A stretch of 64,000 nt of DNA from Streptomyces lydicus (GCF_000717345.1 NZ_JNZA01000006.1:62001-126000); one strand, 5' to 3'; shown: positions 36,822 through 45,638, counted from the first letter of the stretch. The notes: generated by a model from the letters alone, not told the origin. Numbers and translations are program-made.

Positions 36822-37562
36822 ATGCCTGATGAGGACGGTTACTTCGGAGAGAGCGTCGCGGCAAGGTACGACGAGTCGTCGGCGGACATGTTCGGACCGG
36901 ACGCGGTGGACCCGGCGGTCGAGGTGCTGGCCGGGCTCGCCGGCGACGGCCGGGCGCTGGAACTCGGCATCGGCACCGGCCGGATCGCGCTGCCGCTGGC
37001 CGGCCGCGGCGTCCCCGTGCACGGCATCGACATGTCCCGGGCCATGGTGGCGCGCCTGCGGGCCAAGCCCGGCGGGGACCGCATCGGCGTGACGATCGGC
37101 GACTTCGCCACGACCCGGGTGGCGGGCACGTTCGCCGTCAGCTACCTCGTCTTCAACACGATCAACAACCTGACGACGCAGGACGCCCAGGTCGACTGCT
37201 TCCGCAACGCCGCCGCCCATCTGCGGCCCGGCGGCTGCTTCGTCATCGAGGTGGGGGTCCCGGAACTGCGCCGCCTGCCGCCCGGGCAGACCGCCGTGCC
37301 GTTCCACATCAGCCCCACCAAGTGGGCGTTCGACACCTTCGACGTCGTCACCCAGGCCATGAGCTCCCACTACGTCACGATCGTCGACGGACGCGCCGAG
37401 CACTCCTCCGTTCCGTTCCGGTACGTGTGGCCGTCCGAACTGGACCTGATGGCGCGCCTGGCCGGGCTGCGGCTGCGCAGCCGCTGGGAGGACTGGACGG
37501 GGGCACCGTTCACCGGTGAGAGCCGCCGGCACGTCTCGGTCTGGGAGAAGCCCGCCAACTGA
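36822..37562 (+). CDS. Class I SAM-dependent methyltransferase
   Basis: The 246-residue protein has motif I ALELGIGTGRIALPLAGRGV, the acidic VHGIDMSRAMV, and a motif-IV region FAVSYLVFNTINNLTTQDAQVDCFRNAAAHLRPGGCFVIEVGVP. It ends with FTGESRRHVSVWEKP, typical of the ubiE/toxoflavin-type domain. The ATG has only a weak ribosome-binding site. It is separated by 109 bp from the peroxidase cassette and may be transcribed alone. Substrate unknown. Confidence 0.85.
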   Translation: MPDEDGYFGESVAARYDESSADMFGPDAVDPAVEVLAGLAGDGRALELGIGTGRIALPLAGRGVPVHGIDMSRAMVARLRAKPGGDRIGVTIGDFATTRVAGTFAVSYLVFNTINNLTTQDAQVDCFRNAAAHLRPGGCFVIEVGVPELRRLPPGQTAVPFHISPTKWAFDTFDVVTQAMSSHYVTIVDGRAEHSSVPFRYVWPSELDLMARLAGLRLRSRWEDWTGAPFTGESRRHVSVWEKPAN

Positions 37563-37673
37563 CCGCGCGCGTAGGGCTCCGGCCGCGGCCACGGGCCGGG
37601 GCGGCGGCCGGAAGCGGGCCCGCCGCGCGCGGAATGCGGATCAGGGCGCCGGCGTTGCCAGAGGGTGAGCGAT

Positions 37674-38054
37674 ATGTCCCGGGATGCCGCGTACGGCCCG
37701 GCCGAGGCCGCCGCGGTCCGCGCGCGGCTGGCCGCCGAGCGGGCGGACACGACCGCGCAGATCGCCGCGCTGGGCCGCGACTTCGACGTGATCGTCGAGG
37801 CGAACGCCCTGGTCGCGGTGGACGACGAGCACGACCCCGAGGGGTCGAGCACCGCCTTCGAGCGGGCCCATGTCGCCGCGCTGCTGGCGCAGGCCCACGA
37901 CCATCTCGCCGCGCTGGACCGGGCGGAGGAACGCCTGGCACGCGGGGTCTACGGGCGGTGCGAGGCGTGCGGCGACCCGATCCCCGCGGAGCGCCTGGAG
38001 GTGCGCCCGGCGGCGAGCACCTGTGTGCGCTGCGCCGCCACCCGCCCCCGCTGA
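37674..38054 (+). CDS. TraR/DksA-type zinc-finger protein
   Basis: The ATG at 37674 is preferred because GAGGG lies 8 bp upstream; GTG at 37665 would sit inside that box. It gives 126 residues: a coiled-coil helix pair (about 10-90) and a C-terminal four-cysteine zinc finger CEACGDPIPAERLEVRP..CVRC. The coiled-coil tip lacks an obvious paired acidic DxxDxA, so it may bind RNA polymerase without the ppGpp function of E. coli DksA. Members of this family are abundant in actinomycetes, and regulatory targets are unknown. Confidence 0.85.
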   Translation: MSRDAAYGPAEAAAVRARLAAERADTTAQIAALGRDFDVIVEANALVAVDDEHDPEGSSTAFERAHVAALLAQAHDHLAALDRAEERLARGVYGRCEACGDPIPAERLEVRPAASTCVRCAATRPR

Positions 38055-38157
38055 CCGCACCCGCACCCGCCACGGACCGGTCCCTGGATGCGGTCGGCGC
38101 GGGCCGGTGCAGCATGGAAGAGGGGGCCGCCCCTTCTGCAACCTGGAGATGAGCTCG

Positions 38158-38406
38158 ATGCCCAAGTTCATGGACGTCCACCACGGAATGACGGGCCTCA
38201 GCCCCGACGACATCAAGGCGGCACACCAGGCCGACCTCGCCATCCAGAGCGAGGAGGGCGTGACCTTCGAGCACGCCTGGGCCGACACCGACTCCGGCGA
38301 TGTGTTCTGCCTGTCGGACGCCCCCTCGGCAGGGGCCGTGCAACGCATCCACGAACGGGCCGGCCACCGGGCCGACGAGATCCACCCGCTGACGGTCTCC
38401 CTGTGA
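38158..38406 (+). CDS. SCO4226-type nickel-binding protein (DUF4242)
   Basis: The ATG at 38158 (TGGAG 9 bp upstream) gives 82 residues, the family's exact length. The sequence reads FMDVHHGMTGLSPDDIKAAHQADLAIQSEEGVTFEHAWAD and SGDVFCLSDAPSAGAVQRIHERAGHRADEI. This closely follows the nickel-binding protein SCO4226 of S. coelicolor as I recall it, a ferredoxin-like fold dimer. Metal-ligand candidates are His and Cys in these segments. It is likely cytoplasmic. A Cys-rich small protein lies convergently 130 bp away. Confidence 0.85.
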   Translation: MPKFMDVHHGMTGLSPDDIKAAHQADLAIQSEEGVTFEHAWADTDSGDVFCLSDAPSAGAVQRIHERAGHRADEIHPLTVSL

Positions 38407-38536
38407 CCTGCGGTCGGTTATCCCTTGGCCCGACCGGGCGGCAGACACGCCGGCCCCGGCCGGAGGGTCGGGAAGACCGTCCGGCCGGGGCCGCGGTGGA
38501 GCAGTGGCGCCGTGCCGTAGGAAGCCGCCGAAACCG

Positions 38537-38677
38537 CTAGCAGCCGCCGCCGCACTGGCACGGCCCGCCCGACTGGCAGCCGCAGCTGCAGCCGGGGCCG
38601 CAGGAACAGCCGGACATCTCGACGGGCGCCGGGGCGCCTGACGCCGCGGGCTTGAGGGAGTCCGCCATGGGTGCCAT
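38537..38677 (-). CDS. 46-residue eight-cysteine (metallothionein-like) protein
   Basis: The ATG at 38677 has AGGAGG 6 bp upstream and encodes 46 residues. The first 20 are unremarkable (MAPMADSLKPAASGAPAPVE). The C-terminal part reads GCSCGPGCSCGCQSGG, then PCQCGGGC: eight Cys in 23 residues, in CxC and GC pairs, and no aromatic residues. This composition is that of a metal-thiolate binding protein. It is too short for routine gene callers. Its position next to a nickel-binding protein supports metal handling. Confidence 0.7.
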   Translation of the reverse strand: MAPMADSLKPAASGAPAPVEMSGCSCGPGCSCGCQSGGPCQCGGGC

Positions 38678-38831
38678 CCATTGCCTCCTAGGGGTCACCG
38701 GGTGTCCAAGGGGTCACCTGACGCCCATTGCAAGCCCGGGCGGCAAGGCGCGTCAACGGCGCGTGGAGGCACACGTCAACGGCGCACGGTCGCTCACCGA
38801 GCGGACCCGCGCCGCTCTCCCGCCCCCGCCG

Positions 38832-39509
38832 TCAGCTGCCGTCGACCGCCGTCGGCGGGGCGATCTCGTCGGCGTGCTCACCGGTCACCAGGTAGACGAC
38901 CCGCTTGGCCACGGAGACCGCGTGATCGGCGAACCGCTCGTAGTAGCGGCCCAGCAGCGTCACGTCCACGGCGGTCTCGATGCCGTGCTTCCAGCGGTCG
39001 TCCATCAGGTGCTGGAACAGCGCGCGGTGCAGCAGGTCCATGGCGTCGTCGTCGTGCTCCAGCTGCAGCGCGAGCTCGACGTCCTTGGTGATGATGACCT
39101 CGGCGGCCTTCGCCATCAGGCGCTGCGCCAGCTGCCCCATCTCCAGGATGGTGGCGTGCAGATCGCGCGGCACGGCCGTCTCCGGGAAGCGCAGCCGGGC
39201 CAGCTTGGCCACGTGCTGGGCCAGGTCGCCCGAGCGCTCCAGGTCGGCGCTCATCCGCAGCGAGGTGACGACGATCCGCAGGTCGGTGGCGACCGGCTGC
39301 TGCCGGGCCAGCAGGGCGATCGCCCGGGCCTCCAGGTCCCGCTGGAGGTCGTCGACCTTCTCGTCGGCGGCGATGACGTTCTCGGCCAGCTTGAGATCCG
39401 CGTCGAGTATCGCCGTGGTGGCGCGCCCGATCGCGGAGCCGACGAGCCGGGCCATCTCGACCAGGCCCTCGCCGATCGAATCCAGCTCCTCGTGGTACGC
39501 GTCCCGCAT
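38832..39509 (-). CDS. phoU: Phosphate transport system regulatory protein PhoU
   Basis: The ATG at 39509 gives 225 residues of two PhoU three-helix repeats. Markers are MRDAYHEELDSIGEGLVEMARLVGSAI, EKVDDLQRDLEARAIALLARQQPVATDLRIVVTSLRMSADLERSGDLAQHVAKLARL (with the E/DxxxD metal motif), and VTLLGRYYERFADHAVSVAKRVVYLVTGE. It represses PhoR signalling when phosphate is ample by contacting the Pst transporter and the kinase. It diverges from phoR-phoP across a region with PHO boxes, as in S. coelicolor. Confidence 0.97.
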   Translation of the reverse strand: MRDAYHEELDSIGEGLVEMARLVGSAIGRATTAILDADLKLAENVIAADEKVDDLQRDLEARAIALLARQQPVATDLRIVVTSLRMSADLERSGDLAQHVAKLARLRFPETAVPRDLHATILEMGQLAQRLMAKAAEVIITKDVELALQLEHDDDAMDLLHRALFQHLMDDRWKHGIETAVDVTLLGRYYERFADHAVSVAKRVVYLVTGEHADEIAPPTAVDGS

Positions 39510-39975
39510 CTGTGACCTTCTCTCGCGTCGAGTGTGGTGTGGGGTGGTGGGGGAGGGGAAACGGGGTGCACGATGACCTGTGCCCACGCTCTCACGGTCC
39601 GTGCCCGCGCGGCCCGTGTCCCGGAAGCGCGGTGCCCCGCGGCCGGAGCGGAAACGATCCGTCACCCGCACCCTCACCTTGCGGCCGGATCGCGTCCTGC
39701 GGTGCCACCCGGGGTGAACCGGCACCGACGTGAAGGTGAACTCTGGGCGACGCGGTCACCGCGCCGGGGCGGCCACCACGGTTCACCGGCCGTGCACCGG
39801 AGCCGCGGGGCGCGCGCACCGGTCGCCCCAAGGCCCTCGGCCGGGCGGCGGCGCGCCCCTTCCCGGCCTCCGGAGTGAACCGGCGCGGACGCCACGGTGA
39901 ACTCTGGGCGACGGCTGTTCGAGCAGCGCCCCGCGAGGCTGGGGAAGTGTCCGAACCGGCACATACTCTGGACTC
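39510..39975. promoter_or_regulatory. Divergent phoU / phoR-phoP regulatory region with PHO boxes
   Basis: The 466-bp region holds several PhoP recognition cores. GGTGAAC lies at 39713-39719 and 39735-39741 (spacing 22 bp, two 11-bp turns). AGTGAAC at 39874-39880 and GGTGAAC at 39896-39902 have the same spacing. GTTCACC at 39781-39787 is followed exactly 11 bp later by GTGCACC (39792-39798) in the opposite orientation. PhoP boxes are 11-bp direct repeats of this core, so both transcripts are probably phosphate-regulated. Confidence 0.75.
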
Positions 39976-41244
39976 ATGAACGTGGACGCGGCCGTTGCCG
40001 CAGTGGCAGCGATCGCCGGGTTGTGCACCGGCGTCTTCGCCATGCTGGCGTTCCGCTGGAGCGAGCGCGACCAGGCCAAGCCCACCCGTACCTCCCTGCA
40101 CACCGACGCCGTCCTGCCGCCCGGTGTCGACACCGTCCTGTCGGTGCTGCGGTCCTCCGCCGTCGTCCTCGACGAGGCCGACTCCGTCGTCAAGGCCAGC
40201 TCCGCGGCGTACGCCCTCGGCCTGGTCCGCGGCGGCAAGCTCGCCGTCGAGCCCATGATGCAGATGGCCCGCGACACCCGCAGGGACGGCGAGATACGCC
40301 AGGTCGAACTGGACCTCCCGCGCCGCGGCACGGGCCGCGGCGATGCGCTGGCGGTCTCCGCCAGAGTCGCCCCGCTGGGCTCCCGGCTCGTCCTGCTGCT
40401 GGTCGAGGACCTCACCGAGGCCCGCCGGATAGAGGCGGTCCGCCGCGACTTCGTCGCCAACGTCAGCCATGAGCTCAAGACGCCCGTCGGCGCGCTCTCG
40501 CTGCTGTCCGAGGCCGTGATGGACGCCAGCGACGACCCCGAGGCCGTCACCCGCTTCGCCGGCCGCATGCAGAACGAGGCCACCCGCCTCACCAGCCTCG
40601 TCCAGGAGCTCATCGACCTCTCCCGGGTCCAGAACGACGACCCCCTGGAGGACGCCGAGCCGGTCCGGGTCGACGAACTGGTCGCCGAGGCGGTGGACCG
40701 CTGCCGCCAGCAGGCCGGCGCGAAGCAGATCACCATGGCCGCCGGAGGCACCGCCGACCTCAGCGTCTGGGGCAACCGCGGCCAGCTCGCGGCGGCCCTC
40801 GGCAACCTCGTCGAGAACGCCGTCAACTACTCCCCGGCGCGCACCCGCGTCGGGATCGCCGCCCGCCGGGTGGCGGCACCCGGCGGTGACCTGATCGAAC
40901 TCTCGGTGACCGACCAGGGCATCGGGATATCCGAAAAGGACCGGGACCGCATCTTCGAGCGGTTCTACCGCGTGGACCCGGCGCGCTCGCGCGCCACCGG
41001 CGGGACCGGCCTCGGCCTCGCCATCGTCAAGCACGTGGCCGCCTCGCACGGCGGGGAGGTCACGGTGTGGAGCGCTGAGGGACAGGGCTCCACCTTCACC
41101 CTGCGTCTCCCGGAAGCCGGGGCCGTACGCGACCGTGAACGGCCCGCGGACCTGTCAGCGGAGGGCCTCGACGACGAGGACCGTCCGTACGAGACCTTCA
41201 ACGATCCGCTCCCTGCTCACCCAGCCCCGGAGGTCCTTCCGTGA
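39976..41244 (+). CDS. phoR: Phosphate sensor histidine kinase PhoR (SenX3-like)
   Basis: This 422-residue kinase has one N-terminal membrane helix (about 5-27) and no extracytoplasmic domain. A PAS-like region covers about 45-150. The phospho-acceptor is His165 in ANVSHELKTPVGALSLLSEAV. ATPase motifs are NLVENAVNYSP, VTDQGIGIS, FERFYRVD and GTGLGLAIVKHVA. Its orientation and PhoU/PhoP context identify it. It autophosphorylates in low phosphate and activates PhoP, whose gene overlaps it by 4 bp. Confidence 0.96.
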   Translation: MNVDAAVAAVAAIAGLCTGVFAMLAFRWSERDQAKPTRTSLHTDAVLPPGVDTVLSVLRSSAVVLDEADSVVKASSAAYALGLVRGGKLAVEPMMQMARDTRRDGEIRQVELDLPRRGTGRGDALAVSARVAPLGSRLVLLLVEDLTEARRIEAVRRDFVANVSHELKTPVGALSLLSEAVMDASDDPEAVTRFAGRMQNEATRLTSLVQELIDLSRVQNDDPLEDAEPVRVDELVAEAVDRCRQQAGAKQITMAAGGTADLSVWGNRGQLAAALGNLVENAVNYSPARTRVGIAARRVAAPGGDLIELSVTDQGIGISEKDRDRIFERFYRVDPARSRATGGTGLGLAIVKHVAASHGGEVTVWSAEGQGSTFTLRLPEAGAVRDRERPADLSAEGLDDEDRPYETFNDPLPAHPAPEVLP

Positions 41245-41921
41245 CCCGAGTGCTTGTCGTCGAGGACGAGGAATCGTTCAGCGACGCACTGTCGTACATG
41301 CTCCGCAAGGAGGGTTTCGAGGTCGCCATCGCGGCAACGGGCCCCGACGGACTGGACGAGTTCGAGCGCAACGGCGCCGACCTCGTCCTCCTGGACCTGA
41401 TGCTGCCCGGCCTGCCCGGCACCGAGGTCTGCCGCCAGCTGCGCGGCCGCTCCAACGTCCCGGTCATCATGGTGACCGCCAAGGACAGCGAGATCGACAA
41501 GGTCGTCGGCCTGGAGATAGGAGCCGACGACTACGTCACCAAGCCCTTCTCCTCCCGCGAACTGGTCGCCCGCATCCGCGCCGTGCTGCGCCGCCGCGGC
41601 GAGCCGGAGGAGGTGACCCCGCAGGCCCTGGAGGCCGGACCGGTCCGGATGGACGTGGACCGGCACGTCGTCACGGTCGCCGGCGGCAAGGTCGACCTGC
41701 CGCTGAAGGAGTTCGACCTCCTGGAGATGCTGCTGCGCAACGCCGGCCGCGTGCTGACCCGTATGCAGCTCATCGACCGGGTCTGGGGCGCCGACTACGT
41801 GGGCGACACCAAGACCCTCGACGTGCACGTCAAGCGGCTGCGCGCCAAGATCGAGCCCGACCCGGGCGCCCCGCGCTACCTCGTCACGGTCCGCGGCCTG
41901 GGCTACAAGTTCGAGCCGTAG
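41241..41921 (+). CDS. phoP: Phosphate response regulator PhoP
   Basis: The 226-residue OmpR-family regulator has receiver acidic residues EDE (8-10), Asp52 as phospho-acceptor in LVLLDLMLPG and Lys in VTKPFSSREL. The C-terminal winged helix (about 125-226) ends VTVRGLGYKFEP. It binds PHO boxes to control phosphate scavenging, secondary metabolism and its own operon. Translation is coupled to phoR by a 4-bp overlap. A long hairpin follows. Confidence 0.97.
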   Translation: MTRVLVVEDEESFSDALSYMLRKEGFEVAIAATGPDGLDEFERNGADLVLLDLMLPGLPGTEVCRQLRGRSNVPVIMVTAKDSEIDKVVGLEIGADDYVTKPFSSRELVARIRAVLRRRGEPEEVTPQALEAGPVRMDVDRHVVTVAGGKVDLPLKEFDLLEMLLRNAGRVLTRMQLIDRVWGADYVGDTKTLDVHVKRLRAKIEPDPGAPRYLVTVRGLGYKFEP

Positions 41922-41971
41922 ACCGGCCCGGGCGGCCCGCCGCCCGGCAGGCGCCCGCTGGTGCGCCGCAT

Positions 41972-42018
41972 ACGCCTCAGGGGCGCCTCTCCGGACCGGA
42001 GGGGCGCCCCTGAGGCGT
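41972..42018. terminator. Strong bidirectional terminator after phoP
   Basis: ACGCCTCAGGGGCGCC and GGCGCCCCTGAGGCGT form a perfect 16-bp stem, and the interior CTCCGG/CCGGAG extends it. It lies between convergent phoP and the lipoprotein gene. Confidence 0.85.
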
Positions 42019-42026
42019 ACGGACGG

Positions 42027-42671
42027 TCAGTGGCCGGCGTGCGCGCCGCCACCGGGCTTGCCCGTGGAGGACGGGGAAGCGGTGCCGGACGGCGTGCCGG
42101 ACTCCGAGGGCTTGGCGGAGCCGGACGGCGTGGCCGAGCCGGACGGCTGCGGGAGCTGCGAGGGTCCGAAGCCCTGGAAGTAGCTCGTGGCCGGGACGAC
42201 GTAGGCGTTCACCTTCACCTTGCCGGCGGAGCTGAGCGTGAAGGTCAGCGGCTGGATGTTGCCGTCCTGGACGGCCTCCCGGCCGCTCGTGAGGACGGCC
42301 GAGGCGTTGCCCTTGCCGCCGAGCACGACGGAGCCGCCGGCCGGCACGGTGATCGGGCCCGAGCCGCCGCCGGCCGGCGTCAGCTTGGCCGACTGGCCGG
42401 TGCCGTCGACGTCGATCGCGGTCAGCTTCTGGTCCTTGGCGCCGTTGTTGTACACCGTCGCGGCCACCACGGCCGGGCCCTTGGCGTTCACATCGGGCTG
42501 GGTGATGACATTCGAGTTCTGGATCTTGATGTCACCGACGGACGTCGCGGCGTTGTCCGGCTTGACCTGAAGCGTCTGGGCGTCGTTGCCGGCCGCACAG
42601 GCGGACAGCGAGACGACCGAGAGCGAAAGGACGGTGGCGGCGAGGACGCCGCGTCGAAGGCTGCGGCTCAC
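42027..42671 (-). CDS. Putative lipoprotein, DUF461/PCuAC-like
   Basis: The GTG at 42671 follows AAGGAG and gives 214 residues. The signal ends in lipobox LSAC. The mature domain is a beta-sandwich-like segment (QNSNVITQPDVNAKGPAVVAATVYNNGAKDQKLTAIDVDG... ITVPAGGSVVLGGKGNASAVLT), reminiscent of the PCu(A)C copper-chaperone/DUF461 fold. The usual Met/His copper ligands are not evident. The C-terminus is a Ser/Pro/Gly repeat tail ending GGGAHAGH. It is a membrane-anchored surface protein of uncertain role. Confidence 0.72.
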   Translation of the reverse strand: MSRSLRRGVLAATVLSLSVVSLSACAAGNDAQTLQVKPDNAATSVGDIKIQNSNVITQPDVNAKGPAVVAATVYNNGAKDQKLTAIDVDGTGQSAKLTPAGGGSGPITVPAGGSVVLGGKGNASAVLTSGREAVQDGNIQPLTFTLSSAGKVKVNAYVVPATSYFQGFGPSQLPQPSGSATPSGSAKPSESGTPSGTASPSSTGKPGGGAHAGH

Positions 42672-43147
42672 GGCGGCGGCATCTCCTTGACGAGCTACGG
42701 CGGCCGAACGTTCGTGCCCGGTCGCGGATGGACGGCTGGGGCGGCCCTGCGTACGCGTCATGACGACGGGTGCGTAAAGCCGCCCTAAGGGTGTGTCAGC
42801 GCCGCTAGGTTACCGAGCCGTCCCCGCGCCGCCGCACCCGACCCGCCCCCAGCGCGATCACGGCCCCGTCGCCGCCGTCCCGGCGCGGTTTCCCGGGCGG
42901 GCCCGCGAGGTCACCCGCCGCACGGCACCGCACGGAAAACCGACTCAAGAGTTCATGATCATTAAAGGAAGACGGAGAGCCGGAAGAACCGCCCGGAAGA
43001 AGTGGACGGGAACGGCCACCGAGAACGCGCCGACGGGAACGCACCCGGATATTTCGCGGGTGTCCGTTCGGGTGTTGGCGCACCCGTTTCCGCCTGCGGT
43101 TTCCCCCGGTGAAAAACAGTATTCGCAGAGAATGTGAAGGCCCGACG

Positions 43148-43188
43148 GAATTGATCACACCCTTCGGTGGTCCGGTGGTGATCAATTC
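43148..43188. promoter_or_regulatory. 11-bp perfect dyad in carD upstream region
   Basis: GAATTGATCAC (43148-43158) is repeated inverted as GTGATCAATTC (43178-43188) around a 19-nt centre that can itself pair through CACC/GGTG. It may be a regulator site or an RNA hairpin. It lies about 300 bp before carD and is AT-richer than its surroundings. Confidence 0.5.
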
Positions 43189-43430
43189 GGGAATCGACCC
43201 CGAGAGGGGCGCGAGCAGCCGAACGGAGTAGCGGAACTCGCTCAAGCGGATCCGTGCAAAACGGGACGTTCGGCCTGTCGATCATGACCTTCCCGGTGTG
43301 TGACGGGCACGTTTCCGGCCGCCCGCGAAGCCCCTCCGACCTGCGAATACCCGCCCTCAAGGGCCCCTCGAAGCACGTCGCAGCCAGAGTTGTCAAGCCC
43401 CGAGATATGCCCTGACCTGCGAAAACGCCA

Positions 43431-43459
43431 TTCAGAACGGTCCGTTCCCGTGTTAGCAT
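43431..43459 (+). promoter_or_regulatory. Candidate vegetative promoter of carD
   Basis: TTCAGA (43431-43436) and TAGCAT (43454-43459) are separated by 17 bp and match sigma-HrdB-type -35/-10 boxes at four of six positions each. They lie 28 bp before the carD ATG. Confidence 0.4.
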
Positions 43460-43487
43460 GGATAGCCACGGAAGGGGTACCTGTCAC

Positions 43488-43970
43488 ATGACGTTCAAGG
43501 TTGGCGACACCGTGGTCTATCCCCATCACGGGGCCGCGCTGATCGAGGCCATCGAAACTCGCCAGATCAAAGGCGTGGACAAGACCTACTTGGTGCTGAA
43601 GGTCGCCCAGGGCGACTTGACTGTTCGTGTGCCAGCGGACAATGCGGAGTTCGTCGGCGTACGCGACGTGGTTGGTCAGGACGGGCTGGACCGGGTCTTC
43701 GAGGTGCTTCGTGCACCGTATGCCGAAGAGCCGACGAACTGGTCCCGTCGCTACAAGGCAAATCTCGAGAAGCTCGCTTCCGGCGATGTGATCAAGGTCG
43801 CCGAAGTAGTGCGCGACCTGTGGCGGCGTGAGCGCGAGCGCGGACTCTCCGCCGGTGAGAAGAGGATGCTCGCAAAGGCCCGCCAGATTCTGGTGAGCGA
43901 ACTCGCCCTCGCGGAGAACACCAACGAGGACAAGGCCGAGGCCCTGCTCGACGAGGTTCTCGCGTCCTGA
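43488..43970 (+). CDS. carD: CarD/CdnL RNA-polymerase-binding transcription factor
   Basis: The ATG at 43488 gives 160 residues, the usual length. The N-terminal RID Tudor-like domain reads [27 protein letters not shown] and binds the RNA polymerase beta subunit. The C-terminal helical domain has [45 protein letters not shown], including the tryptophan that wedges into the -10 minor groove. It stabilises open complexes at rRNA and housekeeping promoters. It is typically followed by ispD-ispF, as here, and ends in a good terminator. Confidence 0.97.
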   Translation: MTFKVGDTVVYPHHGAALIEAIETRQIKGVDKTYLVLKVAQGDLTVRVPADNAEFVGVRDVVGQDGLDRVFEVLRAPYAEEPTNWSRRYKANLEKLASGDVIKVAEVVRDLWRRERERGLSAGEKRMLAKARQILVSELALAENTNEDKAEALLDEVLAS

Positions 43971-44331
43971 CGCTGCTGCGCGCCGGTCATGGGACACACC
44001 CCCGCACCCGACGCCAGTGACGACGTAGCAATGCCGCGGTGCCCGAGTGACGCCCCTCCCACACGGAGGGGTCTGTTGCCGGGCGCTGCGGCATATCTGC
44101 GGGTAAGGCGGCCCGCCGGGATCGACGAGGACGCCTACTGACTGTGGCGTGCCGGGCCCGGGCAGCTGCCTCGACCGATGTCACGGAAGGGTCCGGTCAA
44201 GGCTCGCGCCCGGCACTCCCCCCGCCCGGCGTAGCTCGACCAGGGGGCACGCCCAGGCCATACCCACCCCGCCCGAGCAAACAAACCTGTCTGCGCCAAT
44301 TCCGGGCGCGCCCCGGACTCCGGAGCCATCG
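43971..44331. other. carD-ispD intergenic region
   Basis: The 361-bp gap contains the carD terminator at 44053-44071. The right half, up to the ispD ATG, has no clear gene and presumably the ispD-ispF promoter. Confidence 0.5.
44053..44071 (+). terminator. carD terminator
   Basis: CCCCTCC and GGAGGGG pair perfectly around a CACAC loop and are followed by TCTGTTG, about 80 bp after the carD stop. Confidence 0.75.
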
Positions 44332-45078
44332 ATGTCAGTTCCCTCCCGCCCGATCCGCACCGCCGCGGTGATCCCTGCCGCCGGCCGGGGTGTCCGGCTC
44401 GGTCCCGGCACCCCCAAGGCGCTGCGCACGCTGGGCGGCACCCCCATGCTGGTGCACGCCGTACGCGCGATGGCCGCCTCCCGCGCCGTCTCGCTCATCG
44501 TCGTGGTCGCCCCGCCCGACGGCGCCACCGAGGTCGACCATCTCCTGAACGAGTACCCGCTCGCCGACCGCACCGACCTGGTGGTCGTCCCCGGCGGGCA
44601 GACCCGCCAGGAGTCCGTACGGCTCGGTCTGGCCGCGCTGCCGGACGACATCGACGTCGTGCTGGTGCACGACGCCGCGCGCCCGCTGGTCCCCGTGGAC
44701 ACCGTCGACGCAGTGATCGCGGCCGTACGGGACGGTGCGCCCGCGGTCGTCCCGGCGCTGCCGCTCGCCGACACCGTCAAGCAGGTCGCGCCGCAGCCCC
44801 AGGGCGCCCCCGAGCCGGTGGTCGGCACCCCGGAGCGGGCCCTGCTGCGCGCCGTGCAGACCCCGCAGGGCTTCAGCCTGGAGACCCTGCGCAAGGCGCA
44901 CGACACCGTCGTCGAGGGCGAGGGTGCCACCGACGACGCCGGGCTGGTCGAACGGCTCGGCGCCCCGGTCGTGGTCGTCCCCGGCCACGAGGAAGCGTTC
45001 AAGGTGACCCGGCCGCTGGACCTCGTCCTGGCCGAGGCCGTACTCGCCCGTAGGAGGGCCACCGATGGCTACGTCTGA
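44332..45078 (+). CDS. ispD: 2-C-methyl-D-erythritol 4-phosphate cytidylyltransferase
   Basis: The ATG at 44332 (GGAG 8 bp upstream) gives 248 residues. The CTP-binding loop [26 protein letters not shown] has the conserved Lys. [17 protein letters not shown] and [18 protein letters not shown] are the metal and MEP-binding signatures, and [11 protein letters not shown] closes the site. It performs the third step of the MEP isoprenoid pathway, forming CDP-ME. It overlaps ispF by 14 bp, a common pairing. Confidence 0.96.
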   Translation: MSVPSRPIRTAAVIPAAGRGVRLGPGTPKALRTLGGTPMLVHAVRAMAASRAVSLIVVVAPPDGATEVDHLLNEYPLADRTDLVVVPGGQTRQESVRLGLAALPDDIDVVLVHDAARPLVPVDTVDAVIAAVRDGAPAVVPALPLADTVKQVAPQPQGAPEPVVGTPERALLRAVQTPQGFSLETLRKAHDTVVEGEGATDDAGLVERLGAPVVVVPGHEEAFKVTRPLDLVLAEAVLARRRATDGYV

Positions 45079-45589
45079 CCCGGCCCCCGCCGCCCCGGCC
45101 GCCGGCATCCCGCTCGTCGGCATCGGCACCGACGTGCACGCCTTCGAGCAGGGCCGCGAGCTGTGGTGCGCCGGCCTCCTCTGGGACGCCGCGGAGAGCG
45201 ACGGCTACGGCCTGGCCGGCCACAGCGACGGCGACGTCGCCGCGCACGCCGCGTGCGACGCGCTCTTCTCGGCGGCCGGCGTCGGCGACCTGGGCGCGCA
45301 CTTCGGCACCAGCCGGCCCGAGTGGTCCGGCGCCTCCGGCGTGACGCTGCTGGCCGAGGCCGCGCGGATCGTCCGCGCCGAGGGCTTCACGATCGGCAAC
45401 GTCGCGGTGCAGGTCATCGGCGTACGCCCGAAGGTCGGCAAGCGGCGGGACGAGGCACAGAAGGCGCTGTCCGCGGCGGCCGGAGCCCCCGTCTCGGTTT
45501 CCGGGACGACCTCGGACGGGCTGGGCCTGACCGGCCGCGCCGAGGGCCTGGCGGCGGTCGCCACGGCGATCGTGTTCCGCACCGGCTGA
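45065..45589 (+). CDS. ispF: 2-C-methyl-D-erythritol 2,4-cyclodiphosphate synthase
   Basis: The ATG at 45065, with AGGAGG upstream inside ispD, gives 174 residues. Zinc and substrate motifs are GIGTDVHAF (Asp/His), [32 protein letters not shown], and the C-terminal [21 protein letters not shown]. It cyclises CDP-ME 2-phosphate to MEcPP in the isoprenoid pathway as a trimer. The gene ends before an exceptionally long hairpin. Confidence 0.96.
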   Translation: MATSDPAPAAPAAGIPLVGIGTDVHAFEQGRELWCAGLLWDAAESDGYGLAGHSDGDVAAHAACDALFSAAGVGDLGAHFGTSRPEWSGASGVTLLAEAARIVRAEGFTIGNVAVQVIGVRPKVGKRRDEAQKALSAAAGAPVSVSGTTSDGLGLTGRAEGLAAVATAIVFRTG

Positions 45590-45638
45590 CCGGCACCTCC
45601 GGAACGGCACCCCCGGGACCGGCGACGGCCCACGGACC

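Larger units (their letters stand above)
42672..43487. other. 816-bp intergenic region upstream of carD
   Basis: There is no gene I can support. The stretch is less GC-rich than its flanks and has stops in all frames over most of 43100-43450. It contains a long dyad (43148-43188) and, at its right end, a plausible carD promoter. The size is unusual for this otherwise compact core region. Confidence 0.55.

Noticed and set aside
38418..38681. A leftward 87-residue frame over the Cys-rich gene
   Set aside because: The alternative frame (38537-38677) has the ideal ribosome site and a meaningful Cys pattern; the longer one is Arg/Val-rich shadow.
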